NCBI GenBank assembly: GCA_037974335.1
Contig: CM075760.1
Location: forward strand, 59,588,515-59,652,514
DNA from: Prionace glauca
Taxonomy: Eukaryota; Chordata; Chondrichthyes; Carcharhiniformes; Carcharhinidae
Direction: 5' to 3'
Length of the DNA stretch: 64,000 nucleotides
The position numbers and the translations under genes were made by a program. This document shows positions 1 to 10,664 of this stretch, piece after piece; positions within the stretch are counted from its first letter, which is position 1; every line of letters starts with the position of its first letter. A model generated the notes under the pieces. The model saw only the letters and a program-made list of their open reading frames with translations. It did not search any database and was not told where the DNA came from.

Positions 1-139
1 GGCTGTCAAGTGAACGGGAACTTCTCGGCCAGCAGTCGGCTGACAGTCTCCGCTCGGGAATGGTTTAGCAAAGCGGTTTATACCTGCCAGGTCACACATC
101 AAGAGCTCACTCAGAGTCAGAACATCAGCGAATCTCAGG
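1..139 (+). CDS. IgM heavy chain Cmu2 exon, 3' part (cut by window edge)
   Basis: Last 46 codons of an immunoglobulin C1-type domain. Reading from base 1 gives [20 protein letters not shown], then a [11 protein letters not shown] strand-F motif in which C is the second cysteine of the Ig fold. The exon ends at a GT donor (bases 140-141) after one base of the next codon, the phase-1 junction used by all Ig constant exons, and joins in frame to the exon at 2304. By order it is Cmu2 (followed by Cmu3, Cmu4 and membrane exons). The first cysteine and tryptophan of the domain lie left of the window. An open frame continues past 139 but that is intron read-through. Confidence 0.88.
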
Positions 140-159
140 GTAAGAGTCTCAATCCTAGC

Positions 160-1137
160 AAAAAAAAAAGAACAAATAACAATACAGCACAGGAGCAGGG
201 CCTTCGGCCCTCCAAGCTTGCACCCATCATGTGTTCCTAACTAGACCATCTAGTTGTATCCCTCGATCTCCAGTCTATTCGTGTGGCTATCTCTAAGTCT
301 TGGATAAGTCTTAAATGATCCTAAAGTGTCTGCCTCAACCACCTTGTTTGGTAGTGCATTCCGGGCCCCTTAACCTCTGTGTAAAATACGCATATCAGTA
401 TTGAACCTTGCCGCCTGCCCCCGTCCCTTACCTTGAACTGGTGATCCCTTGTGTTTGTCACTTCCACCTGGGAAAAAGCTTCCAACTGTTCACCCTATCT
501 ATGCCCTTCATAATTTTATAAGCTTCTATTATGCCCGTCAACATCCCTTTTTTCCAGGAAGAACAACCCTAGCTTACTGAATCTCACCTCATAGCGAAGA
601 CCCTCCATACCAGGCAACATCCTGGTAAACCTTTTCTGCACTCTCTCAAAGCTTCCACGACCTTCTGTTAATGTGACCACCAGAACTGGATGCAGTCATC
701 CAAATGTGGTCTAAGTAACGTTCTATATAACTGCAACATTGTATGCCTACGTTTATACTCTATGCCAAGTCCAATGAAAGCAAGCATGTCATATCCCTTC
801 TTCACTATCTTTTCCAGCTGAGTTGCCACCTTTAAGGATCTGTTGATTTGCACACCCAGGTCCCTCTGTGTGCCTATACTCCTGATGGTTCTGCCATTTA
901 TTGTATAGCCTCCCCCCCCCACCCTATTAAATCTGCCAAAATGCATCACTTCTCATTCTTCAGGATTAAATTCCATCTGCCATTTCTCCACCCAATTTTC
1001 CAGCCTATCTATATCTTGCCTATGTTGCAGATGGTGATTAACATTGCCAAAGATATATCTATCTTGACAATGCTCATCACTGTCGGCAACTCCAGCAATC
1101 TTTGTTTCATCCACAAACTTTCTAATCAGACCAGCAA
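160..1137 (-). mobile_element. CR1-like LINE, 3' fragment
   Basis: Antisense CR1 LINE in the Cmu2-Cmu3 intron. The minus strand encodes the C-terminal reverse-transcriptase region (QRDLGV, YDMLAFIG, LYRTLLRPHLDD, about 668-949) followed by the usual 3' part, ending near 160-200 with the tail GGGCCGAAGGSCCTGCTCCTG-type consensus in a variant form. It is 5' truncated and the reading frame is broken in several places, so it is an inactive copy. It abuts a second CR1 fragment in the opposite orientation at about 1140. Confidence 0.8.
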
Positions 1138-1146
1138 CATCTTCTT

Positions 1147-1795
1147 TGTAGGGGTCTGGAACGCGCTACCGAGTAGGGTGGTGGAGGCAGGAACATTGGA
1201 CTCTTTTAAGATGCAGTTAGATAGGCACATGAGTGAAACGAGAATGGAGGGATATGGTAGGGGATATTAAATAGGGTTAAACCTCGGGAGACACCGGAAA
1301 GGCAGGCTGTAAGATTAATATTTTGACTTTATTCCACAGGTGGAGGTCCACCTCGTGTCAAACGAGGGGCATTCACACGGCGGGTCGTGCCTGGGCTGCT
1401 CTTGGAAGTTCCAGGAGTGGCCTAGAACTTCGTGTCGGTGTGTGTGCTTGATCCTGGACCGGTAGATGGGCGCCGCAACAGCTCAGTGATTAGCACTGCT
1501 GGCTGTGCAGACACATGGATTTGGGCCTGTGTCTGTGGGAGTTTGCGCATTCTCCCTGTGGTTGCGTGGGTTTCCTCCGGGCGCTCCGGTTTCCTCCCAC
1601 ACCCCAAAAATGTGCTCTCAGGCTAATCGGTTTTTACCAAATCGACACTATTTCTTCCCTGAATCTGACTGAGTAGGGTTCCATTCGTAGCCATGCAGGG
1701 TAGAATAGGTGTAGGGTGATGTGGCGGCGCGGGCTCGTTGGGCCGAAGGGCCTGTTTCCCGTGCTGGATTGTTCTTTGTTCTTTGTTCTTTGTTC
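1147..1795 (+). mobile_element. CR1 3' end joined to SINE-like tail (composite)
   Basis: The left part (1147-1270) encodes the end of a CR1 ORF2 (WNALPSRVVEAGTLDSFK). It runs on into a tRNA-SINE-like unit (about 1470-1640: AGCTCAGTGATTAGCACTGC, then GTGGGTTTCCTCCGGGCGCT) and ends in GGGCCGAAGGGCCTGTTTCC and a (TTCTTTG)n tail near 1795. The same order of parts recurs at 10665-11460, 43690-44385, 60005-61028 and 63310-64000, so this is one chimeric family and not a chance juxtaposition. It lies in the Cmu2-Cmu3 intron. Confidence 0.8.
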
Positions 1796-2084
1796 TTCTC
1801 AATCATATCACAAACAGCAGGAGCTCCAGTACAGAACCGTCTGGAACAACACTAGTCACCGAACTTCAATCTGAAAATGACGCCTCCACTGCCACCCTCT
1901 GTCTTTTATGGCCAAGCCAACTCTGTATTCACAGGTCACAGCACAGGGGTAAAATGCTGCAAAGTGCATTCATCCTATTATAAATCAATGACAATACCTT
2001 GTTCCTGAGTTCACATGGTATATTTGTTCGGGAATGCTGCAATGCTGATTCATGAGAATGATACCGCTGCTAAAATATTTTAAT

Positions 2085-2154
2085 AAGAACATAAGAACAT
2101 AAGAAATAGGAGCAGGAGTAGGCCATCTGGCCCTTCGAGCCTGCCCCGCCATAA
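2085..2154 (-). mobile_element. CR1 3' tail, very short insertion
   Basis: About 70 bases matching the extreme 3' end of the CR1 family seen at 36574 and 51603 (ATAAGAACATAAGAAATAGG, then GGCCATCTGGCCCTTCGAGC). It is a strongly 5'-truncated antisense insertion about 150 bp upstream of the Cmu3 acceptor. Confidence 0.85.
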
Positions 2155-2303
2155 AGAGAATAATTTCACAGAGCAACCGGTTTGCCATCGTCTATAGAAG
2201 TTTAAAGGCGATATTAATATCTCGAAGGCGACTTTTTCTCCTTCACGCTGAATACTGCTCTTCTGAAGGGGAACTAGGGTTGATTTTCATGTTTCATTCA
2301 CAG

Positions 2304-2612
2304 ATCCTCCCCAGTGCCATGATACCACAATGAAGATACAGCCACCACCAATAGAACAGGTCTTACTGGAGACGACCGTGACTTTAACCTGCATCATTTC
2401 CAATGCTCCTTATGGAGTTAACGTGTCCTGGATCCGAGACAGGAAGTATTTGAAATCAGAGATTGCCGAAAAGGCTGGAGAGGATCCTGGCAGCCTGATC
2501 AGCACATTAAACATCTCGACACAAGCCTGGCAGAGAGGGGCTGTGTTTGAGTGCGTGGTGAGCCATCAGGATCTGCCAACTCCTTTAAGAACATCCATCC
2601 ACAAGGAAACAG
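2304..2612 (+). CDS. IgM heavy chain Cmu3 exon
   Basis: Complete Ig C1 domain exon of 309 bases, bounded by a CAG acceptor (2301-2303) and a GTGAGC donor at 2613, phase 1 at both ends. The product starts [16 protein letters not shown] and shows the Ig-fold core: first cysteine in [11 protein letters not shown], tryptophan in [10 protein letters not shown], second cysteine in [10 protein letters not shown]. An N-glycosylation site is seen in LNISTQ. As the domain before Cmu4 it forms part of the Fc of IgM. No stop or frameshift is present. The 5' neighbour is the Cmu2 exon and the 3' neighbour is Cmu4 at 3120. No counterpart of this exon was found beside the inverted IgM copy at 46.8-53.6 kb. 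Confidence 0.93.
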
Positions 2613-3119
2613 GTGAGCTGAGAGATTGAAATAATAAATGCGTCACTGTGTCTATCTCCAGTTTAAGTGCGCTTGTCAATTTTTATTGTTCAGTGTATTA
2701 ATGGTCTCCCCTGAATGGAAATTCTACTAACTAAAACATCCTGGACTGGTAGATATTTCAACGGGGAAATTTAATGTGTTAATGAATGACAAGTGAACTG
2801 AAGGTTATGTTACTGGTTTGAGATCACACAAGGAGGCAGGAGCCTGATGTCGAGTATAAAAACCAGAAAACCAGAAGAAAAAGAAACAGATCTTTTGAGT
2901 CGAATAACTGATTTTGTGCTGTAAACTTTCTGAAACTTTCCAGTCCGCCCCCCTGAGTTATTTGAGAAAACGATTGTGTTCACCTCTCCCCCAAGCTGGA
3001 CGTCAAAAATGGAAAAGTAATACCGAAAGCGAAGCACATTTTTTTCTGATATCCAGCCAGCAGTTCCATCCTCTCATAAATTCTTCAGTTTATTGACATT
3101 TATTGTACATTTTCTGCAG
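2613..3119 (+). other. Cmu3-Cmu4 intron
   Basis: AT-rich intron of 507 bases with no repeat recognised. From about 2900 onward it is matched by the inverted copy at 53359-53562, so the duplication arm starts inside this intron. Confidence 0.85.
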
Positions 3120-3511
3120 ATCCAAATCCACGGAAACCATCCGTCTCTGTCCTCCTGCCCTCGGCAGAAGAAGTCTCCGCTCAGAGATTCGTCTCCCTCA
3201 GCTGCTTAGTGAGAGGTTTCTCCCCCCGAGAGATCTTCGTTAACTGGACAGTCAACGACAAGCCGGTGAATCCCGGGAACTACAGGAACACCGAGGTGGT
3301 GGCGGAGAACGGCAATCGCTCCTTCTTCATGTACAGCCTGTTATCCATTGCAGCAGAGGAATGGTCCAGCGGCGCTTCTTACTCCTGTGTGGTGGGACAT
3401 GAAGCCATCCCCTTGAAGATCATCAACAGAACAGTTGACAAATCCAGCGGTAAACCCAGTTTTGTGAACATTTCTCTTGCACTGATGGACACCGTTAATT
3501 CATGTCAATGA
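3120..3511 (+). CDS. IgM heavy chain Cmu4 exon with secretory tail
   Basis: Last Ig domain of the mu chain plus the secretory tail. The acceptor is TTTCTGCAG (ends 3119). The domain reads [18 protein letters not shown], first cysteine in [15 protein letters not shown], tryptophan in VNWTVND, second cysteine in [13 protein letters not shown]. Read-through past 3449 adds the tail [20 protein letters not shown] and a TGA ending at 3511. The tail has the conserved NIS glycosylation site and the penultimate cysteine that links monomers and J chain in polymeric IgM. An internal donor (AGCG|GTAAAC, cut after 3449) is in phase 1 and joins in frame to the membrane exon at 7025, the arrangement used by sharks and mammals but not by teleosts. 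Two AATAAA signals follow 28-40 bases after the stop. Confidence 0.95.
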
Positions 3512-3538
3512 GAATCACTCGGTTACATTAAAAACTAC

Positions 3539-3553
3539 AATAAAAAGAATAAA
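3539..3553 (+). promoter_or_regulatory. Poly(A) signals for secreted IgM mRNA
   Basis: Two closely spaced AATAAA hexamers (3539-3544 and 3548-3553), just after the secretory stop codon. Use of this site would give the secreted mu mRNA; splicing from the donor at 3449 to 7025 would give the membrane form. Confidence 0.75.
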
Positions 3554-4619
3554 ATCATTTTCCCGTAATGGTAAATGAAATATCCAATTGTTTAATTGTT
3601 TTTTTTTAGTTTTACTTCCATTATGTATCTTTGGTTTGAGTCAGATATTTTAGGGTCTGGGGCCCAAATCTTGTTGAATCAATGCACCCAGGGCAGATAC
3701 ACCCTGGGTTACATACAGAGTAAAGCACATTCATACAGGATTCTGCAAAGTAACTTCACTGACTTTCCTCCCGCTGAGGAAAAATCCGACAATTTCAACA
3801 TTTTTGACAAACAAACACAACATGTTTATTTCTGATTTCCTGCTTCTCTCATTGTCCATGCCTTTATCCATTGATGTCAGCTTTCTGCTGCTACACCACA
3901 CCTAATGGGAACTGAAGTGAAGGTCACACAGAAATATGGAGCAACAATCCCCCCATCAGAGAGAGGGAGAGTGAAATTGTTAACCTACCAGATTCCTACT
4001 CACCCAACAAAGAGGGGGAAGGAGCATTAGCTAATCCATGCTCCACAACTTCCTCAATGGAAAGAGGAGGAATGCCATTATTTAATCCACTGCACCTCCA
4101 CCTCCTCAGTGGTTAGAACCATCAGATACATTGCATCACCGGGTAGAGAGGGGGAAACTCTGAGCTCCCTGTCCTCCCTCTCCCCAAGTAGTGTGTTTGG
4201 AAGGGACCAGCCCTCGACTATAAGGACCAGTTGCCAACAGTGCAAATTAGCTTTCGGTTTACTCGCTGCTGATATTTAAATATCATTACCTTCATCATTG
4301 TAATACACATAACCTTACGCAACACAATTTAAACATGTTCCAACATTTTTTTTTCATGTGCTGGCATTGGTTTCCCATAATACAAATTAAACAAGTCATA
4401 GAATCCTCCCCGGTTTTCACTGTTCTGTCAATAAGTTTTCTGAGATGCATCAATGAATTATTTTATTCTTTCTCCTGATATCACGGTGCCACTCACACAA
4501 AATAAATTGAAACAGCAACACATTGAAAATGTGCTCCATTATTCGTATTGACTTGGTCATGTCTCGTTATTGATTGCCGGTGAAACTTGAAGCAAGAGTT
4601 AAAAATACACACACTGACA

Positions 4620-5131
4620 ATATTGCCAAAACTGTCACAATTATAAATACACACATAGGCGTACACAGTCAAACACACACTCACACACACACACACATCG
4701 ACACAAATGCATAAATACATATACAAATACACGTACTCACAAATATGCACACAAATACAGAAGGACACATTCAAATACGCTCACACGAAACCATGCACAA
4801 ATACAGAAATACGGAAAGGTGCATTCAAATACATGCACAGAAACATACAAATGCACAACTCATACACATGCACAAAAACACACAAATACATCCATACACA
4901 AAGATACAATTTAACACAACATAGATGTATGCAATACTTGCACAAACGATCACACATGCAGAGAAATATGAATTCGCACACAAATGCACTCATAGACAAC
5001 ACATACTTAAACAAAAATACACACTTAAACAAATAGACACAAATACACCCACCCAAAAAAATCACCCATACACAAATACATCCACACACAAATAAACATC
5101 GGCACGCACACACACACATTCTCCCTCTCTA

Positions 5132-5164
<33 letters not shown>

Positions 5165-6340
5165 CACACACATCGACACAAATGCATAAATACATGCACA
5201 AATACACGTACTCACAAATATGCACATAAATACAGAAGGACACATTCAAATACGCACACACGAAACCATGCACAAATACAGAAATACGGAAAGGTGCATT
5301 CAAACACATGCACAGAAACATACAAATGCACAACTCATACACATGCACAAAACCCCACAAATACATGCATACACAAAGATACAATTTAACACAACATAGA
5401 TGCATGCAATACTTGCACAAACGAACACACATGCAGAGAAATATGAATGCGCACACAAATGCACTCATAGAGAACACATACTTAAACAAAAATACACACT
5501 TAGACAAATAAACACAAATACACTCACACAAAAAGAATCACCCATGCACAAATACATCCACACACAAATAAACATCGGCACGCACACACACACAGATTCT
5601 CCCTCTCTCTCTCACACACACACACGAATATATCGACTCATGCTTGTACAAACAGGCATTAACACAGCAACATACGCACACAATCAAGTAAAAACAAACG
5701 CACGCACATGTATACACATAAATCACACAAGTACATACATTTATGTGAGTCTGTACACAGACCCAAACACAAACACATACATGCATAGGCACAACACAGA
5801 CAGATACACATGCATGCAGATCCACATAAATACGCAAACACTAACATATGCTCAAATAGCACACATTCACGCTGACAGGAATATGGATATAGAGACACAC
5901 AATGTTATACACGTTAACAAACATATATGGAAATGAAAATAAACAAATAAGCAGACTTTATGTAGATGAACTGACAGCAAAACATTTGCATGCAAACATG
6001 TAGACACAAACATTCTCATGCTCCTACAGCACATAACACCATAGCACACATTACGAAATATCAAAGCAAAACTTCAAGACATCGTTATGAAGAACTATCA
6101 ACACGTAAATACATATATGTTAACAGATACACACGCAGACACATGGGGAAACAGACGCACACAGAAAGGGAAACAAACATTGCTAGAAGGACAGAAATTA
6201 ACACAGAGCAATAGGCATAAACACATGTGCACCCGTTAAGAGTGACATTAATAAATATACATAGACTTAACACAATAATAGAGTCATACATGCACTATGA
6301 CAGAAGAATAAAATATACACACAAATGCAGACACACAACC
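4620..6340 (+). repeat. CA-rich degenerate satellite in IgM membrane intron
   Basis: About 1.7 kb of degenerate CACA, CACAAATA and ACATGCACA units. It contains a tandem duplication of about 475 bp: the segment starting at CATCGACACAAATGCATAAA is seen at 4696 and again at 5171, and its end CATCGGCACGCACA at 5097 and 5573. The inverted IgM copy has the matching TG-rich sequence at 48180-49560, so the satellite predates the duplication. The long open frames through it on both strands are low-complexity artefacts. Confidence 0.9.
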
Positions 6341-7024
6341 ACATAAATCAACACAGGCATATGAACGCGTATATTAACGCTCTTGTACATATATTAACTC
6401 AGAGCCAAAGATTTATGTAGACCACGAGATGATCGTGCACACGCACAGAAATGCAAAATCTTAAATACGAATGGTAGGTAAATGATGAAAGTAAAATTTA
6501 AACATGAATTTTAATGGACATATCTATCGACAACTAGCCCAATGTACATTGCACCGAAAACACGTTGAGAAACTGAATTAAGCTAGTGATCTTCCAGCCA
6601 TTTCCACCTCAAATAAGAAATGATCAGAAATTATATCCCAGCTCTTAAACAGCAACATTCACAGTTTACAGATCGGTCACCATCTGTGAAAACAATCATT
6701 GGTCAGTGAACGTTACTCGATATCAGTCATAATATTCTTCAATGAAGGATAGTGCCAAATTGATCAAAAATAAACTAACACTCAAGATAACATCTTCAGT
6801 GCTTTCTGACATGGACCGTCCAATGAATGTGCTTAAAGGTCAAGTGTGAAAATAATTACGGAGATCGGTTACTGAGTGTCCTGAATTTAACAGTAAATAT
6901 ACATTGAAAATTATACAAGAGAATAAATTAACAGTTTATAAAGAAGAATGGGGAAAAAAATAACAATAAGATTACCTGGATCAATAAAGTAATTTAATTT
7001 CATTCCCTGGTCTCCGTCCCCCAG

Positions 7025-7152
7025 ACCCCACCGATCGCATCTTGATTGAAGGCAATGAGGATGATAACAGGAACATCTGGACAACCGCTTCCACATTCAT
7101 CGTCCTGTTCTTCCTGAGCATTTTCTACAGCACTGCCGTCACTCTGGTGAAG
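7025..7152 (+). CDS. IgM membrane exon 1 (transmembrane segment)
   Basis: A 128-base exon with a CCAG acceptor (ends 7024) and GTGAGA donor (7153), entered in phase 1 from the Cmu4 internal donor and left in phase 0. It encodes [19 protein letters not shown], an acidic extracellular stalk, then the membrane segment [19 protein letters not shown]. The polar residues within the helix (S, Y, S, T) are the pattern that pairs membrane IgM with Ig-alpha/Ig-beta. The inverted copy at 47522-47649 has the same length and about seven base differences by eye. Confidence 0.95.
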
Positions 7153-7291
7153 GTGAGATGATTCAATTCATTCACATTTCAAACTGGCAGAATGGATTTG
7201 AAAATCTCTCAATGTTTCCCTGATTAAAAACTCCAAAATTAATGTCCCACATCATAAACATCTGCTTCAATATTGTCTCTTTATTTTACAG

Positions 7292-7300
7292 ATCAAATGA
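7292..7300 (+). CDS. IgM membrane exon 2 (last two codons and stop)
   Basis: Tiny coding part of the final exon. After acceptor TTTTACAG (ends 7291) it reads ATC AAA TGA, so membrane mu ends in ...VTLVK-IK, the short basic cytoplasmic tail of membrane IgM (VKVK in mammals). The 3' UTR follows up to the signal at 7724. The inverted copy has the same nine bases at 47374-47382. Confidence 0.88.
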   Translation: MK

Positions 7301-7723
7301 TGGGTTGAATGTTTTGACTCTGGGCTGATTTTGAAGATCTCTGTATGACTCAAGTGCAATATCTGCTCTGGGTTATTCTATTCTCTCAGTTTATCATTCT
7401 GAATCTGTAACAGAGGCAATCATAGACGTTATATCAGTTTCCAGTGTGAAAAATACGAGACTTTTTTTTGTTATATTGTAACTGTCGTTAATAGTTTTCG
7501 CGTAGTTTAAACTTCATGTATACATAAGTAACTTTTTTCATTCCTTACTCAAATCTGTTAATTCCTCTTTCTATTAAGGTCTGTCTTCTCTTTCTGGTGT
7601 ATGTAACAGATGTACAAATATTGACGGATTCTCTGTTCTCTTCTCAATGTGAAGCTCGATCGCTATGTTCACTTTTCTAACTTTAAAAAAAAATTTCGCT
7701 GTAAAATATTCTCTGAATTTTTA

Positions 7724-7729
7724 AATAAA
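7724..7729 (+). promoter_or_regulatory. Poly(A) signal for membrane IgM mRNA
   Basis: AATAAA about 420 bases after the membrane stop codon. The flanking UTR is conserved in the inverted copy, where the equivalent hexamer lies at 46920-46925 on the minus strand. Confidence 0.65.
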
Positions 7730-7842
7730 TTTTAAATATAAAAAACTGTCTCTGGCTTGGCTTGGCTTCATTCCGTTCTCCAAAACCCATCCACTCGGCT
7801 CCATTTTCCCTATTATACGGTTGCCCCCTTTCCCAGACAGGC

Positions 7843-8233
7843 ACTTATATATAACGGTTCAAAGATAAAATACAGGAAGGATGTTTTCAGAAAGCTCAGT
7901 GTGCAGACTGTCCCAATGACCCACGCCGCTGTTTTCTCCCTGCAGTATTTGATTTTCAGCTTCTGGCAGCAAATGGCCACGAATCGATCAAAGATGAAGG
8001 CAACTGTCAACCAGGCAGAACTATCAATGCTTCCATAGGTTATCACAACATGAAGACTGCAGGGGTAACTGACAGAAAACTGCCAGGGAAATAAATCCCA
8101 GCAATCCGGTTTAATATCACGCTGGTAATAATGACCAAGAGATCTGTCACCACCACGGACACCACATAGTAAATTAGACATCTGGAGAGACCACAACTTC
8201 TTCGGCATAGGATTACAGCGACTGCCAAGTTAA
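7843..8233 (-). pseudogene. GPR139-like receptor pseudogene, exon 2 (truncated)
   Basis: Minus-strand exon 2 of a class A receptor of the GPR139-like type. It starts after TTTTACAG and reads VNLAVAVILCRRSCGLSRCL, TM2 VVTDLLVIITSVILNRIAG, TM3 SAWLTVAFIFDRFVAICCQK (DRF in place of DRY) and TM4 TAAWVIGTVCTLSFLK. A one-base frameshift lies near 8060 (the ...FLSVTPA and ...CSLHVVITYG parts are in different frames). Similarity to the two other receptors in the window stops after the residues LYI at about 7843, where sequence shared by both IgM copies begins. TM5-TM7 are missing. It is a dead fragment; the break point is discussed under findings. Confidence 0.88.
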
Positions 8234-10051
8234 CTGTAAAATAGAGATGGCAAGAGAATATATGCACGGCGACACGAGAGACAAGATGTTACTTTCTCAA
8301 CTCACATCAAATTGATACAAGATTGTGCATGAAATTGAAAATCTTTTGACATGATTCTGCATTGCAAACTATCCCTTGTTCAGATTTCCATTCACATGAT
8401 CACAAGAATTATAAGTAAGTTTGGTCTTTGATATGGAATACAATAAAATGAAATAAAATATAATGAAAGATAAGAACATATTGAAAAAAATGCAACTTCA
8501 GGAATAGTCAGCAAATTCCAACAGAACACATTGAATATGAAATTATAAAAAGGATTCATTGCAATATTCAACTGGAAAGTCTCCATCTCGCTCAATTTCG
8601 ATAGTTGCCCCATCTGGCGAATTATTCTTAAAATATTCACTGTTGGAAATACCTGTATTAAACCAAACTATAAATCTTCAATCAACGAAGGGGGAACTAA
8701 TCGGCGTTTCTCTGAATTTACAGAGGAAATATTGAAAGGGGCTCCAAACCCGAAAATGAAGTGCAATTGCTGGTGTATAATGAATCTCTGTAACTGATAG
8801 ATAGGAAGGATGCACTTGGAGAGAGTATTGCTCTAACTGCAGGGGTTAAAATGTACAAATCTGAGTGAAGTGTATATTTGAAGATTAAGAACTCGCAAGC
8901 AGTACAGGGTCCTTTGAACCTCTCTTCTGAAATTTCTGAATCAGGTGTGCAGGCATTTCCAGAATCACTTCTATTCCATCCAATATATACCACAGCTACC
9001 CTGCCTCCGTCAACATGGTCAAACTAATCAGAAAAGAATGGAGAGAAATGATGACTTGTGCAATAAGTGTCGAGGGTCGAGACTGGAGACAAAACAGTAT
9101 GCTTTACTTGTTATTGGTGTACCAAGCATTCACCGAAGAGCCACTATTGCAATCCTCCTATATTGTCAAAAACCCGTTGATACCTAAGGTCTGTCAATAA
9201 AATCTTTCATGATATTCAGATAGCAATGGTTCGTACGAATCAATCAATTTCTCTCAATATCAACAATGTGAAAGAAATCTAGAATTTCTAGATAACAACA
9301 CAGGAGCAGGGAGAAGACAATAACATATTTACATGTACAGGGAGGTGACAATGTGATAATTCTGGAACATCAATGATACTAATAATAAAAAGTTACACGT
9401 CTGCAATGGAATAGCTAAAACTTCCAATAGCAGCGCCAGTAATTCTGCAGAAATGGAGTGATGCTGTGGTTTCCGAGTGAAAATTCGCAACACTTAGAGT
9501 GTCAATGTTGTAATCGAACTACATGTACAACATAATATCTTTCAAAGAATCCATGTACAATAGCATTGCTAAGTCAATATAACTGCATTTCTAAATTGTA
9601 TTTGCAGCGATAAATGACAAGGTTGATGAGGGAGGGTGGAGGGGGGCGGGGGTGGGGTGTCGGTGGGAGATCCAAAGTACGGCACAGGTTATAGACAAGC
9701 AGAACACAGTTGAACGGGAGACATTATCATGTCAATACCATTTTCTGTTATTTGAGTGAAATGGCACTGCCTAAAATGACAATGTTCACAATTCATTCAG
9801 AAAATTGTGCCAGCAGATTCAAGATAGTATATCATTCAAACGAAGAATAAAGCTCTTAAAATTTATAAAATTATCCTGTGAAAGAGAATAAAATGTATCA
9901 GTTGACTGGAAGAGTCTATATATTTTAGAGGAATATTCATCACTCTAAATGATAGAAGTGAATGCCGTGTGTTGGAGATGCGCTAGTGATAAAACTGGAA
10001 AAAACAGTTACAGCTGAACAAAGACGGTACATGATAATAACAAAACTGTAC
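8234..10051 (-). other. Intron of the GPR139-like pseudogene
   Basis: AT-rich sequence without a recognised gene. A G-rich tract (about 9630-9668, runs of 3-6 G) could form a quadruplex. The open frames at 8.7-9.2 kb have no recognisable motif. The 1.4-kb and 2.9-kb introns of the other two receptors are at the same position in the protein. Confidence 0.7.
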
Positions 10052-10121
10052 CTGGAGTTCCAATAGCTGCAATGACTGAATGGTAAATGGCAAACACCAG
10101 CCCTTTTGGAGGTACATGCAT
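10052..10121 (-). pseudogene. GPR139-like receptor pseudogene, exon 1
   Basis: Minus-strand first coding exon of 70 bases, 23 codons plus one base: MHVPPKGLVFAIYHSVIAA then IGTPG, with donor CCAG|GTACAG. It has exactly the length and pattern of exon 1 of the receptor at 41233 (MHGPANGPFYAIYYPILAAI) and joins in phase 1 to exon 2 at 8233 (G|TT AAC, V-N). Exon 1 itself shows no damage; the gene is broken in exon 2. Confidence 0.85.
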
Positions 10122-10664
10122 TTTTATCGGAGGCTTTGAGCACGCATGGTATGACAATAAATGTTGTAACATTTATACATAATGTGAGGCTCCAGGGAAA
10201 TGATTCTTTTTATATTATTCACATTTAGTGTGAAAAACAATTTCGTGCAGATGCTACCCAGTTGCCTTTTATGTTTTGATCGAATATAATGTTTTTTTTC
10301 AATGAATTCTCAAGCCTTCTTGAGTGAAATACCCTGAGACGAAGGCATAATCCAGTTTGCCTGGATATTCGTGTCAGTACAGAACATAGCTGTTGGCTTC
10401 TGACTGCATTAAGAAATGCAAATAGTCCGTGGAAAACAGAACAGAAATGTTCAAAATGCCGACCAAATGATAGGATGCAATTTAGTTCTAAAGATCTTTC
10501 ATTGAGTCAACCCACTTCTAGCCATCTATTAGTGACCATGGAAAGGACACTTAACTATGGCTACGTTCGGAGTCGCCTTTCTTCACGATTATGTTAATTT
10601 TTGCCAGGACATTTCAATTACATCAATTTGGCCAAGTTTAATTTCCAGTCCATTTCAGTTACTT
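10122..10664. other. No gene recognised
   Basis: About 540 bases of AT-rich sequence upstream of the receptor pseudogene. It would include its promoter, but no clear TATA box or other signal was picked out. Confidence 0.5.

Noticed and set aside
140-240. Open frame running past the Cmu2 exon
   Set aside because: A GT donor in the correct phase lies at 140 and the next residues do not fit an Ig domain; it is intron read-through.
4493-6291. Many open frames on both strands in the CA-rich tract
   Set aside because: Low-complexity translations (Thr/His/Asn or Cys/Val rich) of a satellite; the inverted copy at 48.2-49.6 kb behaves the same.
8718-9200. Open frames in the intron of the receptor pseudogene
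   Set aside because: No domain, no splice-site logic and no counterpart in related copies.
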